A stretch of 64,000 nt of DNA from Siderastrea radians (GCA_964017195.1 CAXHKT010000183.1:1211901-1275900), one strand, 5' to 3'; counted from the stretch's first letter, positions 47,439 to 58,160 are shown. Translations and numbers: made by a program. The notes: generated from the sequence alone by a model not told the origin.

Positions 47439-47765
47439 AGTCTGCGATTTTGTCGATAAGGTGGGAATTTCAGTTTTGAGAGGGGTGGGGTGGGTCCCTC
47501 AAAAAAGTGCTGGTTTTGGTGCAACGGCCCCAGCACAAAAGCACCCCAGATCCCGTTGCGGCACCAAAAAACATTCCATTTGGCACTATTTTTATCGAAT
47601 TTGGCGATACTAAAAAGTGCTGCACTTTTTCAGGGCTTGAATTAGCCCCCAAAAGCAGAAAAAAGCTAATTGGCGCTCTCAGCTGCATGCACAAGGGTTC
47701 CAAATGCATTCAATCCCTCTGGGACCATCCGAAAAAAATTCCTTTTGTGCAAAAGAACAAAGAAG
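47439..47765 (+). repeat. L unit 36
   Basis: 327 bp. Has cacaagggttcc and gcaaaagaacaaag. Partner of L32 at an offset of 3744 bp. Confidence 0.93.
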
Positions 47766-48240
47766 GCGCGATATGTGCGATCCTTAGGGAAAAAACTCCA
47801 TTTTTGGCCTTCCCAGAGGCTAAAAAAGGTGTTGTTGACTGCGCAAGGCTGCGCAAGGCTGCGCACTGGCCTAATAATAATGCAAATCCCTCGGGGCTAT
47901 CAGAAAAAAAAGTTTATTGTGTAGAAAAGCGCGATATGTGCGATCCTTAGGGAAAAAACCCAATTTTTGGCCTTCCCAGAGGCTAAAAAAGGTGTTGTTG
48001 ACTGAGCAAGGCTGCGCAAGGCTGCGCACTGGCCTAATAATAATGCAAATCCCTCGGGGCTATCAGAAAAAAAAGTTTATTGTGTAGAAAAGCGCGATAT
48101 GTGCGATCCTTAGGGAAAACCCCATTTTTGGCCTTCCCAGAGGCTAAAAAAGCTGTTGTTAACTGCGCAAGGCTGCGCACTGGCCCAATAATAATGCAAA
48201 TCCCTCGGGGCTATCAGAAAAAAAAGTTTATTGTGTAGAA
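47766..48240 (+). repeat. S run, 3 monomers
   Basis: Parallels 44022-44497. One monomer reads aacccaatttttgg; the last has a shortened A-run (gggaaaacccc) and agctgttgttaactg. Confidence 0.91.
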
Positions 48241-48567
48241 AGTCTGCGATTTTGACGATAAGGTGGGAATTTCAGTTTTGAGAGGGGTGGGGTGGGTCCC
48301 TCAAAAAAGTGCTGGTTTTGGTGCAACGGCCCCAGCACAAAAGCACCCCAGATCCCGTTGCGGCACCAAAAAACATTCCATTTGGCACTATTTTTATCGA
48401 ATTTGGCGATACTAAAAAGTGCTGCACTTTTTCAGGGCTTGAATTAGCCCCCAAAAGCAGAAAAAAGCTAATTGGCGCTCTCAGCTGCATGCACAAAGGT
48501 CCCAAATGCATTCAGTCCCTCTGGGACCATCCGAAAAAAATTCCTTTTGTGCAAAAGCACAAAGAAG
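48241..48567 (+). repeat. L unit 37
   Basis: 327 bp. Private ttttgacgataagg and attcagtccctc. Confidence 0.93.
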
Positions 48568-49728
48568 GCGCGATATGTGCGATCCTTAGGGAAAAAACTC
48601 CATTTTTGGCCTTCCCAGAGGCTAAAAAAGGTGTTGTTGACTGAGCAAGGCTGCGCAAGGCTGTGCACTGGCCTAATAATAATGCAAATCCCTCGGGGCT
48701 ATCAGAAAAAAAAGTTTATTGTGTAGAAAAGCGCGATATGTGCGATCTTTAGGGAAAAAACCCCATTTTTGGCCTTCCCAGAGGCTAAAAAAGGTGTTGT
48801 TGACTGAGCAAGGCTGCGCAAGGCTGCGCACTGGCCTAATAATAACGCAAATCCCTCGGGGCTATCAGAAAAAAAAGTTTATTGTGTAGAAAAGCGCGAT
48901 ATGTGCGATCCTTAGGGAAAAAACCCCATTTTTGGCCTTCCCAGAGGCTAAAAAAGGTGTTGTTGACTGAGCAAGGCTGCGGAAGGGTGCGCACTGGCCT
49001 AATAATAACGCAAATCCCTCGGGGCTATCAGAAAAAAAAGGTTATTGTGTAGAAAAGCGCGATATGTGCGATCCTTAGGGAAAAAACCCCATTTTTGGCC
49101 TTCCCAGAGGCTAAAAAAGGTGTTGTTGACTGAGCAAGGCTGCGCAAGGCTGCGCACTGGCCTAATAATAACGCAAATCCCTCGGGGCTATCAGAAAAAA
49201 AAGTTTATTGTGTAGATAAGCGCGATATGTGCGATCCTTAGGGAAAAAACCCCATTTTTGGCCTTCCCAGGGGCTAAAAAAGGTGTTGTTCACTGAGCAA
49301 GGCTGCGCAAGGCTACGCACTGGCCTAATAATAACGCAAAACCCTCGGGGCTATCAGAAAAAAAAGTTTATTGTGTAGAAAAGCGCGATATGTGCGATCC
49401 TTAGGGAAAAAACCCCATTTTTGGCCTTCCCAGAGGCTAAAAAAGGTGTTGTTGACTGAGCAAGGCTGCGCAAGGCTGCGCACTGGCCTAATAATAACGC
49501 AAATCCCTCGGGGCTATCAGAAAAAAAAGTTTATTGTGTAGAAAAGCGCGATATGTGCGATCCTTAGGGAAAAAACCCCATTTTTGGCCTTCCCAGAGGC
49601 TAAAAAAGGTGTTGTTAACTGCGCAAGGCTGCGCAAGGCTGCGCAAGGCTGCGCAAGGCTGCGCACTGGCCCAATAATAATGCAAATCCCTCGGGGCTAT
49701 CAGAAAAAAAAAAGTTTATTGTGTAGAA
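48568..49728 (+). repeat. S run, 7 monomers, last with a motif expansion
   Basis: One monomer has gctgcggaagggtgcg at about 48.98 kb. From 49089 the run is copy B of the 1.53 kb duplication, including two extra 10 bp motif copies at about 49.62-49.66 kb and the 10-A run. Confidence 0.92.
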
Positions 49729-50055
49729 AGTCTGCTATTTTGTCGATAAGGTGGGAATTTCAGTTTTGAGAGGGGTGGGGTGGGTCCCTCAAAAAAGTGC
49801 TGGTTTTGGTGCAACGGCCCCAGCACAAAAGCACCCCAGATCCCGTTGCGGCACCAAGAAACATTCCATTTGGCACTATTTTTATCGAATTTGGCGATAC
49901 TAAAAAGTGCTGCACTTTTTCAGGGCTTGAATTAGCCCCCAAAAGCAGAAAAAAGCTAATTGGCGCTCTCAGCTGCATGCACAAAGGTCGCAAATGCATT
50001 CAATCCCTCTGGGACCATCCGAAAAAAATTCCTTTTGTGCAAAAGCACAAAGAAG
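49729..50055 (+). repeat. L unit 38
   Basis: 327 bp, same marks as L34 (tctgctatttt, caccaagaaac, ggtcgcaaatgc). Confidence 0.93.
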
Positions 50056-50531
50056 GCGCGATATGTGCGATCCTTAGGGAAAAACCCCATTTTTGGCCTT
50101 CCCAGAGGCTAAAAAAGGTGTTGTTGACTGCGCAAGGCTGGGCAAGGCTGCGCACTGGCCTAATAATAATGCAAATCCCTCGGGGCTATCAGAAAAAAAA
50201 GTTTATTGTGTAGAAAAGCGCGATATGTGCGATCCTTAGGGAAAAAACCCCATTTTTGGCCTTCCCAGAGGCTAAAAAAGGTGTTGTTGACTGAGCAAGG
50301 CTGCGCAAGGCTGCGCACTGGCCTAATAATAACGCAAATCCCTCGGGGCTATCAGAAAAAAAAGTTTATTGTGTAGAAAAGCGCGATATGTGCGATCCTT
50401 AGGGAAAAAACCCCATTTTTGGCCTTCCCAGAGGCTAAAAAAGGTGTTGTTAACTGTGCAAGGCTGCGCACTGGCCCAATAATAATGCAAATCCGTCGGG
50501 GCTATCAGAAAAAAAAGTTTATTGTGTAGAA
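50056..50531 (+). repeat. S run, 3 monomers
   Basis: Repeats 45823-46298 without any difference seen by eye. Confidence 0.92.
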
Positions 50532-50858
50532 AGTCTGCGATTTTGTCGATAAGGTGGGAATTTCAGTTTTGAGAGGGGTGGGGTGGGTCCCTCAAAAAAG
50601 TGCTGGTTTTGGTGCAACGGCCCCAGCACAAAAGCACCCCAGATCCCGTTGCGGCACCAAAAAACATTCCATTTGGCACTATTTTTATCGAATTTGGCGA
50701 TACTAAAAAGTGCTGCACTTTTTCAGGGCTTGAATTAGCCCCCAAAAGCAGAAAAAAGCTAATTGGCGCTCTCAGCTGCATGCACAAAGGTCCCAAATGC
50801 ATTCAATCCCTCTGGGACCATCCGGAAAAAATTCCTTTTGTGCAAAAGCACAAAGAAG
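50532..50858 (+). repeat. L unit 39 (last left-domain L)
   Basis: 327 bp, ggcact consensus with catccggaaaaaattcc. Confidence 0.93.
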
Positions 50859-52628
50859 GCGCGATATGTGCGATCCTTAGGGAAAAAACTCCATTTTTGG
50901 CCTTCCCAGAGGCTAAAAAAGGTGTTGTTGACTGCGCAAGGCTGCGCACTGGCCTAATAATAATGCAAATCCCTCGGGGCTATCAGAAAAAAAAGTTTAT
51001 TGTGTAGAAAAGCGCGATATGTGCGATCCTTAGGGAAAAACCCCATTTTTGGCCTTCCCAGAGGCTAAAAAAGGTGTTGTTGACTGCGCAAGGCTGCGCA
51101 AGGCTGCGCACTGGCCTAATAATAACGCAAATCCCTCGGGGCTATCAGAAAAAGAAGTTTATTGTGTAGAAAAGCGCGATATGTGCGATCCTTAGGGAAA
51201 AAACCCCATTTTTGGCCTTCCCAGAGGCTAAAAAAGGTGTTGTTGACTGAGCAAGGCTGTGCAAGGCTGCGCACTGGCCTAATAATAACGCAAATCCCTC
51301 GGGGCTATCAGAAAAAAAAGTTTATTGTGTAGAAAAGCGCGATATGTGCGATCCTTAGGGAAAAAACCCCATTTTTGGCCTTCCCAGAGGCTAAAAAAGG
51401 TGTTGTTGACTGAGCAAGGCTGCGCATTGCTGCGCACTGGCCTAATAATAACGCAAATCGCTCGGGGCTATCAGAAAAAAAAGTTTATTGTGTAGAAAAG
51501 CGCGATATGTGCGATCCTTAGGGAAAAAACCCCATTTTTGGCCTTCCCAGAGGCTAAAAAAGGTGTTGTTGACTGAGCAAGGCTGCGCAAGGCTGCGCAC
51601 TGGCCTAATAATAACGCAAATCAGTCGGGGCTATCAGAAAAAAAATTTTATTGTGTCGAAAAGCGCGATATGTGCGATCCTTAGGGAAAAAACCCCATTT
51701 TTGGCCTTCCCAGAGGCTAAAAAAGGTGTTGTTGACTGCGCAAGGCTGCGCACTGGCCTAATAATAACGCAAATCCCTCGGGGCTATCAGAAAAAAAAGT
51801 TTATTGTGTAGAAAAGCGCGATATGTGCGATCCTTAGGGAAAAAACCCCATTTTTGGCCTTCCCAGAGGCTAAAAAAGGTGTTGTTGACTGAGCAAGGCT
51901 GCGCAAGGCTGCGCACTGGCCTAATAATAACGCAAATCCCTCGGGACTATCAGAAAAAAAAGTTTATTGTGTAGAAGAGCGCGATATGTGCGATCCTTAG
52001 GGAAAAAACCCCATTTTTGGCCATCCCAGAGGCTAAAAAAGGTGTTGTTGACTGAGCAAGGCTGCGCAAGGCTGCGCACTGCCCTAATGATAACGCAAAT
52101 CCCTCGGGGCTATCAGAAAAAAAACTTTATTGTGTAGAAAAGCGCGATATGTGCGATCCTTAGGGAAAAAACCCCATTTTTGGCCTTCCCAGAGGCTAAA
52201 AAAGGTGTTGTTGACTGCGCAAGGCTGCGCAAAGCTGTGCACTGGCCTAATAATAACGCAAATCCCTCGGGGCTATCAGAAAAAAAACGTTTATTGTGTA
52301 GAAAAGCGCGATATGTGCGATCCTTAGGAAAAAAAACCCCATTTTTGGCCTTCCCAGAGGCTAAAAAGATGTTGTTGACTGAGCAAGGCTGCGCAAGGCT
52401 GCGCACTGGCCTAATAATAATGCAAATCCCTCGGGGCTATCAGAAAAAACATTTATTGTGTAGAAAAGCGCGATATGTGCGATCCTTAGGGAAAAAACCC
52501 CATTTTTGGCCTTCCCAGAGGCTAAAAAAGGTGTTGTTGACTGGGCAAGGCTGCGCAAGGCTGCGCACTGGCCTAATAATAATGCAAATCCCTCGGGGCT
52601 ATCAGAAAAAAACGTTTATTGTGTAGAA
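50859..52628 (+). repeat. S run, 11 monomers, spanning the domain boundary
   Basis: Left-type monomers with aataacg and agtttattg up to about 52.1 kb (one ends gtgtcgaaaag at about 51.65 kb). From about 52.28 kb the tails become acgtttattg and the middle becomes ctaaaaagatg (about 52.36 kb). The monomer before M1 has gactgggcaagg. Confidence 0.92.
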
Positions 52629-52793
52629 AGTCTGCGATTTTGTCGATAAGGTGGAAAAAACCCCATTTTTGGCCTTTCCAGAGGCTATAAAAGCTAACTG
52701 GCGCTCTCAGCTGCATGCACAAAGCTCCCAAATGCATTCAATCCCTCTGGGACCATCCGAAAAAAATTCCTGTTGTGCAAAAGTACAAAGAAA
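52629..52793 (+). repeat. M unit 1
   Basis: 165 bp. The first 26 bp match the start of L, the next 34 bp match S (aaaaaaccccatttttggcc and on to ctat), and the last 105 bp match the end of L (gctaactggcg, caaagctccc, gtacaaagaaa). tataaaag at 52686-52693 looks like a TATA box but lies in an A-rich repeat. Private ttcctgttgtgc. Confidence 0.93.
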
Positions 52794-52957
52794 GCGCGAT
52801 ATGTGCGATCCTTAGGGAAAAAACCCCATTTTGGGGCATTCCCAGAGACAAAAAAGGTGTTGCTATCTGCGCAATCTGTCTGCGCAAAGCTGCGCACTGG
52901 CCCAATAATAATGCAAATCCCTCGGGGCTATCAGAAAAAAAAGTTTATTGTGTAGAA
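52794..52957 (+). repeat. X monomer 1 (between M1 and L40)
   Basis: 164 bp diverged S monomer with cattttggggcattccc, gaggcaaaaaagg-like middle (here gagacaaaaa), ttgctatctgcg, caatctgtctgcg and cccaataataatg. The last mark is the pre-L form. Confidence 0.92.
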
Positions 52958-53284
52958 AGTCTGCAATTTTGTCGATAAGGTGGAAATTTCAGTTTTGAGA
53001 GGGGTGGGGTGGGTCCCTCAAAAAAGTGCTGGTTTTGGTGCAACGGCCCTAGCACAAAAGCACCCCAGATCCCGTTGCGGCACCAAAAAACATTCCATTT
53101 GGCACTATTTTTATCGAATTTGGCGATACTAAAAAGTGCTGCACTTTTTCAGGGCTTGAATCAGCCCCAAAAAGCAGAAAAAAGCTAATTGGCGCTCTCA
53201 GCTGCATGCACAAAGGTCCCAAATGCATTCAATCCCTCTGGGACCATCCGAAAAAAATTCCTTTTGCGCAAAAGCACAAAGAAG
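52958..53284 (+). repeat. L unit 40 (right type)
   Basis: 327 bp. tctgcaatttt, gtggaaatttc, ccctagcac, aatcagccccaaaaagc and tgcgcaaaagc. Stop in the minus-strand frame at the same codon as L27. Confidence 0.93.
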
Positions 53285-55397
53285 GCGCGATATGTGCGAT
53301 CCTTAGGGAAAAAACCCCATTTTTGGCCTTCCCAGAGGCTAAAAAGATGTTGTTGACTGAGCAAGGCTGCGCAAGGCTGCGCACTGGCCTAATAATAATG
53401 CAAATCCCTCGGGGCTATCAGAAAAAAACGTTTATTGTGTAGAAAAGCGCGATATGTGCGATCCTTAGGGAAAAAACCCCATTTTTGGCCTTCCCAGAGG
53501 CTAAAAAAGGTGTTGTTGACTAAGCAAGGCTGCGCAAGGCCGCGCACTGGCCTAATAATAATGCAAATCCCTCGGGGCTATCAGAAAAAAACGTTTATTG
53601 TGTAGAAAAGCGCGATATGTGCGATCCTTAGGGAAAAAACACCATTTTTAGCCTTCCCAGAGGCTAAAAAGATGTTGTTGACTGAGCAGGGCTGCGCAAG
53701 GCTGCGCACTGGCCTAATAATAATGCAAATCCCTCGGGGCTATCAGAAAAAAACGTTTATTGTGTAGAAAAGCGCGATATGTGCGATCCTTAGGGAAAAA
53801 GCCCCATTTTTTTCCTTCCCAGAGGCTAAACAGATGTTGTTGACTGAGCAAGGCTGCGCAAGGCTGCGCACTGGCCTAATAATAATGCAAATCCCTCGGG
53901 GCTATCAGAAAAAAACGTTTATTGTGTAGAAAAGCGCGATATGTGCGATCCTTAGGGAAAAAACCCCATTTTTGGCCTTCCCAGAGGCTAAAAAAGGTGT
54001 TGTTGACTGAGCAAGGCTGCGCAAGGCTGCGCACTGGCCTAATAATAATGCAATTCCCTCTGGGCTATCAGAAAAAAACGTTTATTGTGTAGAAAAGCGC
54101 GATATGTGCGATCCTTAGGGAAAAAAACCCCATTTTTGGCCTTCCCAGAGGCTAAAGAGATGTTGTTGACTGAGCAAGGCTGCGCAAGGCTGCGCACTGG
54201 CCTAATAATAATGCAAATCCCTCGGGGCTATCAGAAAAAAACGTTTATTGTGTAGAAAAGCGCCATATGTGCGATCCTTAGGGAAAAAACTCCATTTTTG
54301 GCCTTCCCAGAGGCTAAAGAGATGTTGTTGACTGAGCAAGGCTGCGCAAGGCTGCGCACTGGCCTAATAATAATGCAAATCCCTCGGGGCTATCAGAAAA
54401 AAACGTTAATTGTGTAGAAAAGCGCGATATGTGCGATCCTTAGGGAAAAAACCCCATTTTTGGCCTTCCCAGAGGCTAAAGAGATGTTGTTGACTGAGCA
54501 AGGCTGCGCAAGGCTGCGCACTGGCCTAATAATAGTGCAAATCCCTCGGGGCTATCAGAAAAAAACGTTTATTGTGTAGAAAAGCGCGATATGTGCGATC
54601 CTTAGGGAAAAAACCCCATTTTTTGCCTTCCCAGAGGCTAAAAAGATGTTGTTGACTGAGCAAGGCTGCGCAAGGCTGTGCACTGGCCTAATAATAATGC
54701 AAATCCCTCGGGGCTATCAGAAAAAACGTTTATTGTGTAGAAAAGCGCGATATGTGCGATCCTTAGGGAAAAAACCCCATTTTTGGCCTTTCCAGAGGCT
54801 AAAAAAGGTGTTGTTGACTGAGCAAGGCTGCGCAAGGCTGCGCACTGGCCTAATAATAATGCAAATCCCTTTGGGGCTATCAGAAAAAAAACGTTTATTG
54901 TGTAGAAAAGCGCGATATGTGCGATCCTTAGGGAAAAAACCCCATTTTTGGCCTTTCCAGAGGCTAAAAAAGGTGTTGTTGACTGAGCAAGGCTGCGCAA
55001 GGCTGCGCACTGGCCTAATAATAATGCAAATCCCTCGGGGCTATCAGAAAAAAACGTTTATTGTGTAGAAAAGCGCGATATGTGCGATCCTTAGGGAAAA
55101 AACCCCATTTTTGGCCTTCCCAGAGGCTAAAAAAGGTGTTGTTGACTGAGCAACGCTGCGCAAGGCTGTGCACTGGCCTAATAATAATGCAAATCCCTCG
55201 GGGCTATCAGAAAAAAAACGTTTATTGTGTAGAAAAGCGCGATATGTGCGATCCTTAGGGAAAAAACCCCATTTTTGGCCTTCACAGAGGCTAAAAAAGG
55301 TGTTGTTGACTGAGCAAGGCTGCGCAAGTCTGCGCACTGGCCTAATAATAATGCAAATCCCTCGGGGCTATCAGAAAAAAACGTTTATTGTGTAGAA
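53285..55397 (+). repeat. S run, 13 monomers (right type)
   Basis: Mixed ctaaaaaaggtg, ctaaaaagatg, ctaaacagatg and ctaaagagatg middles. Nearly all tails are cgtttattg and nearly all carry aataataatg. One monomer has cattttttttcc at about 53.81 kb, another cctttggggct at about 54.87 kb. Confidence 0.92.
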
Positions 55398-55562
55398 AGT
55401 CTGCGATTTTGTCGATAAGGAGGAAAAAACCCCATTTTTGGCCTTCCCAGAGGCTATAAAAGCTAATTGGCGCTCTCAGCTGCATGCACAAAGGTCCCAA
55501 ATGCATTCAATCCCTCTGGGACCATCCGAAAAAAATTCCTTTTGTGCAAAAGCACAAAGAAG
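55398..55562 (+). repeat. M unit 2 (M/L chimera)
   Basis: 165 bp. The 5' part is M (ggctataaaagctaa), but the 3' part has the L forms ctaattgg, caaaggtccc, gcacaaagaag. It is followed by an ordinary S monomer, not X and L. Private gataaggagg. Confidence 0.92.
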
Positions 55563-56201
55563 GCGCGATATGTGCGATCCTTAGGGAAAAAACCCCATTT
55601 TTGGCCTTCCCAGAGGCTAAAAAAGGTCTTGTTGACTGAGCAAGGCTGCGCAAGGCTGCGCACTGGCCTAATAATAATGCAAATCCCTCGGGGCTATCAG
55701 AAAAAAACGTCTATTGTGTAGAAAAGCGCGATATGTGCGATCCTTAGGGAAAAAACCCCATTTTTGGCCTTCCCAGAGGCTAAAAAGATGTTGTTGACTG
55801 AGCAAGGCTGCGCAAGGCTGCGCACTGGCCTAATAATAATGCAAATCCCTCGGGGCTATCAGAAAAAAACGTTTATTGTGTAGAAAAGCGCGAAATGTGC
55901 GATCCTTAGGGAAAAAACCCCATTTTTGGCCTTCCCAGAGGCTAAAAAAGGTGTTGTTGACTGAGCAAGGCTGCGCAAGTCTGCGCACTGGCCTAATAAT
56001 AATGCAAATCCCTCGGGGCTATCAGAAAAAAACGTTTATTGTGTAGAAAAGCGCGATATGTGCGATCCTTAGGGAAAAAACCCCATTCTTGGCCTTCCCA
56101 GAGGCTAAAAAAGGTGTTGTTGACTGAGCAAGGCTGCGCACTGGCCTAATAATAATGCAAATCCCTCGGGGCTATCAGAAAAAAACGTTTATTGTGTAGA
56201 A
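55563..56201 (+). repeat. S run, 4 monomers
   Basis: Right type. The first has aaggtcttgttgactgag; one starts gcgcgaaatg; the last lacks one motif copy and has cattcttgg. Confidence 0.91.
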
Positions 56202-56366
56202 AGTCTGCGATTTTGTCGATAAGGTGGAAAAAACCCCATTTTTGGCCTTCCCAGAGGCTATAAAAGCTAACTGGCGCTCTCAGCTGCATGCACAAAGCTC
56301 CCAAATGCATTCAATCCCTCTGGGACCATCCGAAAAAAATTCCTTTTGTGCAAAAGTACAAAGAAA
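56202..56366 (+). repeat. M unit 3
   Basis: 165 bp with gctaactggcg, caaagctccc and gtacaaagaaa. The following monomer begins gcgccat. Confidence 0.93.
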
Positions 56367-56530
56367 GCGCCATATGTGCGATCCTTAGGCAAAAAACCCC
56401 ATTTTGGGGCATTCCCAGAGGCAAAAAAGGTGTTGTTATCTGCGCAATCTGTCTGCGCAAGGCTGCGCACTGGCCCAATAATAATGCAAATCCCTCGGGG
56501 CTATCAGAAAAAAAAGTTTATTGTGTAGAA
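56367..56530 (+). repeat. X monomer 2
   Basis: 164 bp; cattttggggcattccc, gttatctgcg, caatctgtctgcg and cccaataataatg. Confidence 0.92.
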
Positions 56531-56857
56531 AGTCTGCAATTTTGTCGATAAGGTGGAAATTTCAGTTTTGAGAGGGGTGGGGTGGGTCCCTCAAAAAAGT
56601 GCTGGTTTTGGTGCAACGGCCCCAGCACAAAAGCACCCCAGATCCCGTTGCGGCACCAAAAAACGTTCCATTTGGCACTATTTTTATCGAATTTGGCGAT
56701 ACTAAAAAGTGCTGCACTTTTTCAGGGCTTGAATTAGCCCCAAAAAGCAGAAAAAAGCTAATTGGCGCTCTCAGCTGCATGCACAAAGGTCCCAAATGCA
56801 TTCAATCCCTCTGGGACCATCCGAAAAAAATTCCTTTTGTGCAAAAGCACAAAGAAG
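56531..56857 (+). repeat. L unit 41 (right type)
   Basis: 327 bp; tctgcaatttt, gtggaaatttc, agccccaaaaagc. Private caaaaaacgttcc. Confidence 0.93.
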
Positions 56858-58160
56858 GCGCGATATGTGCGATCCTTAGGGAAAAAAACCCCATTTTTGG
56901 CCTTCCCAGAGGCTAAAAAAGGTGTTGTTGACTGAGCAAGGCTGTGCAAGGCTGCGCACTGGCCTAATAATAATGCAAATCCCTCGGGGCTATCAGAAAA
57001 AAACGTTTATTGTGTAGAAAAGCGCGATATGTGCGATCCTTAGGGAAAAAACCCCATTTTTGGCCTTCCCAGAGGCTAAAAAGATGTTGTTGACTGAGCA
57101 AGGCTGCGCAACGCTGCGCACTGGCCTAATAATAATGCAAATCCCTCGGGGCTATCAGAAAAAAACGTTTATTGTGTAGAAAAGCGCGATATGTGCGATC
57201 CTTAGGGTAAAAACCCCATTTTTGGCCTTCCCAGAGGCTAAAAAAGGTGTTGTTGACTGAGCAAGGCTGCGCAAGGCTGCGCACTGGCCTAATAATAATG
57301 CAAATCCCTCGGGGCTATCAGAAGAAAACTTTTATTGTGTAGAAAAGCGCGATATGTGCGATCATTAGGGGAAAAACTCCATTTTTGGCCTTCCCAGAGG
57401 CTTAAAAAGGTGTTGTTGACTGAGCAAGGCTGCGCAAGGCTGCGCACTGGCCTAATAATAATGCAAATCCCTCGGGGCTATCAGAAAAAAACGTTTATTG
57501 TGTAGAAAAGCGCGATATGTGCGATCCTTAGGGAAAAAAACCCATTTTTGGCCTTCCCAGAGGCTAAAAAGATGTTGTTGACTGAGCAAGGCTGCGCAAG
57601 GCTGCGCACTGGCCTAATAATAATGCAAATCCCTTGGGGCTATCAGAAAAAAACGTTTATTGTGTAGAAAAGCGCGATATGTGCGATCCTTAGGGTAAAA
57701 ACCCCATTTTTGGCCTTCCCAGAGGCTAAAAAAGGTGTTGTTGACTGAGCAAGGCTGCGCAAGGCTGCGCACTGGCCTAATAATAATGCAAATCCCTCGG
57801 GGCTATCAGAAGAAAACGTTTATTGTGTAGAAAAGCGCGATATGTGCGATCCTTAGGGAAAAAATCCCATTTTTGGCCTTCCCAGAGGCTAAAAAAGGTG
57901 TTGTTGACTGAGCACGGCTGCGCAAGGCTGCGCACTGGCCTAATAATAATGCAAATCCCTCGGGGCTATCAGAAAAAAAACGTTTATTGTGTAGAAAAGC
58001 GCGATATGTGCGATCCTTAGGGAAAAAACCCCATTTTTGGCTTTCCCAGAGGCTAAAAAAGGTGTTGTTGACTGAGCAAGGCTGCGCAAGGCTGCGCACT
58101 GGCCTAATAATAATGCAAATCCCTCGGGGCTATCAGAAAAAAAACGTTTATTGTGTAGAA
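56858..58160 (+). repeat. S run, 8 monomers
   Basis: Right type. Two monomers with cttagggtaaaa and gaagaaaac lie about 485 bp apart, a local duplication. One has gatcattaggggaaa with actcc and cttaaaaagg. Confidence 0.91.

Larger units (their letters stand above)
49089..50616 (+). repeat. Segmental duplication, copy B (1.53 kb)
   Basis: Partner of 44856-46383 (offset 4233 bp, one mismatch seen). It ends in L39, where gcaacgg replaces the gcagcgg of L35. Confidence 0.88.
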
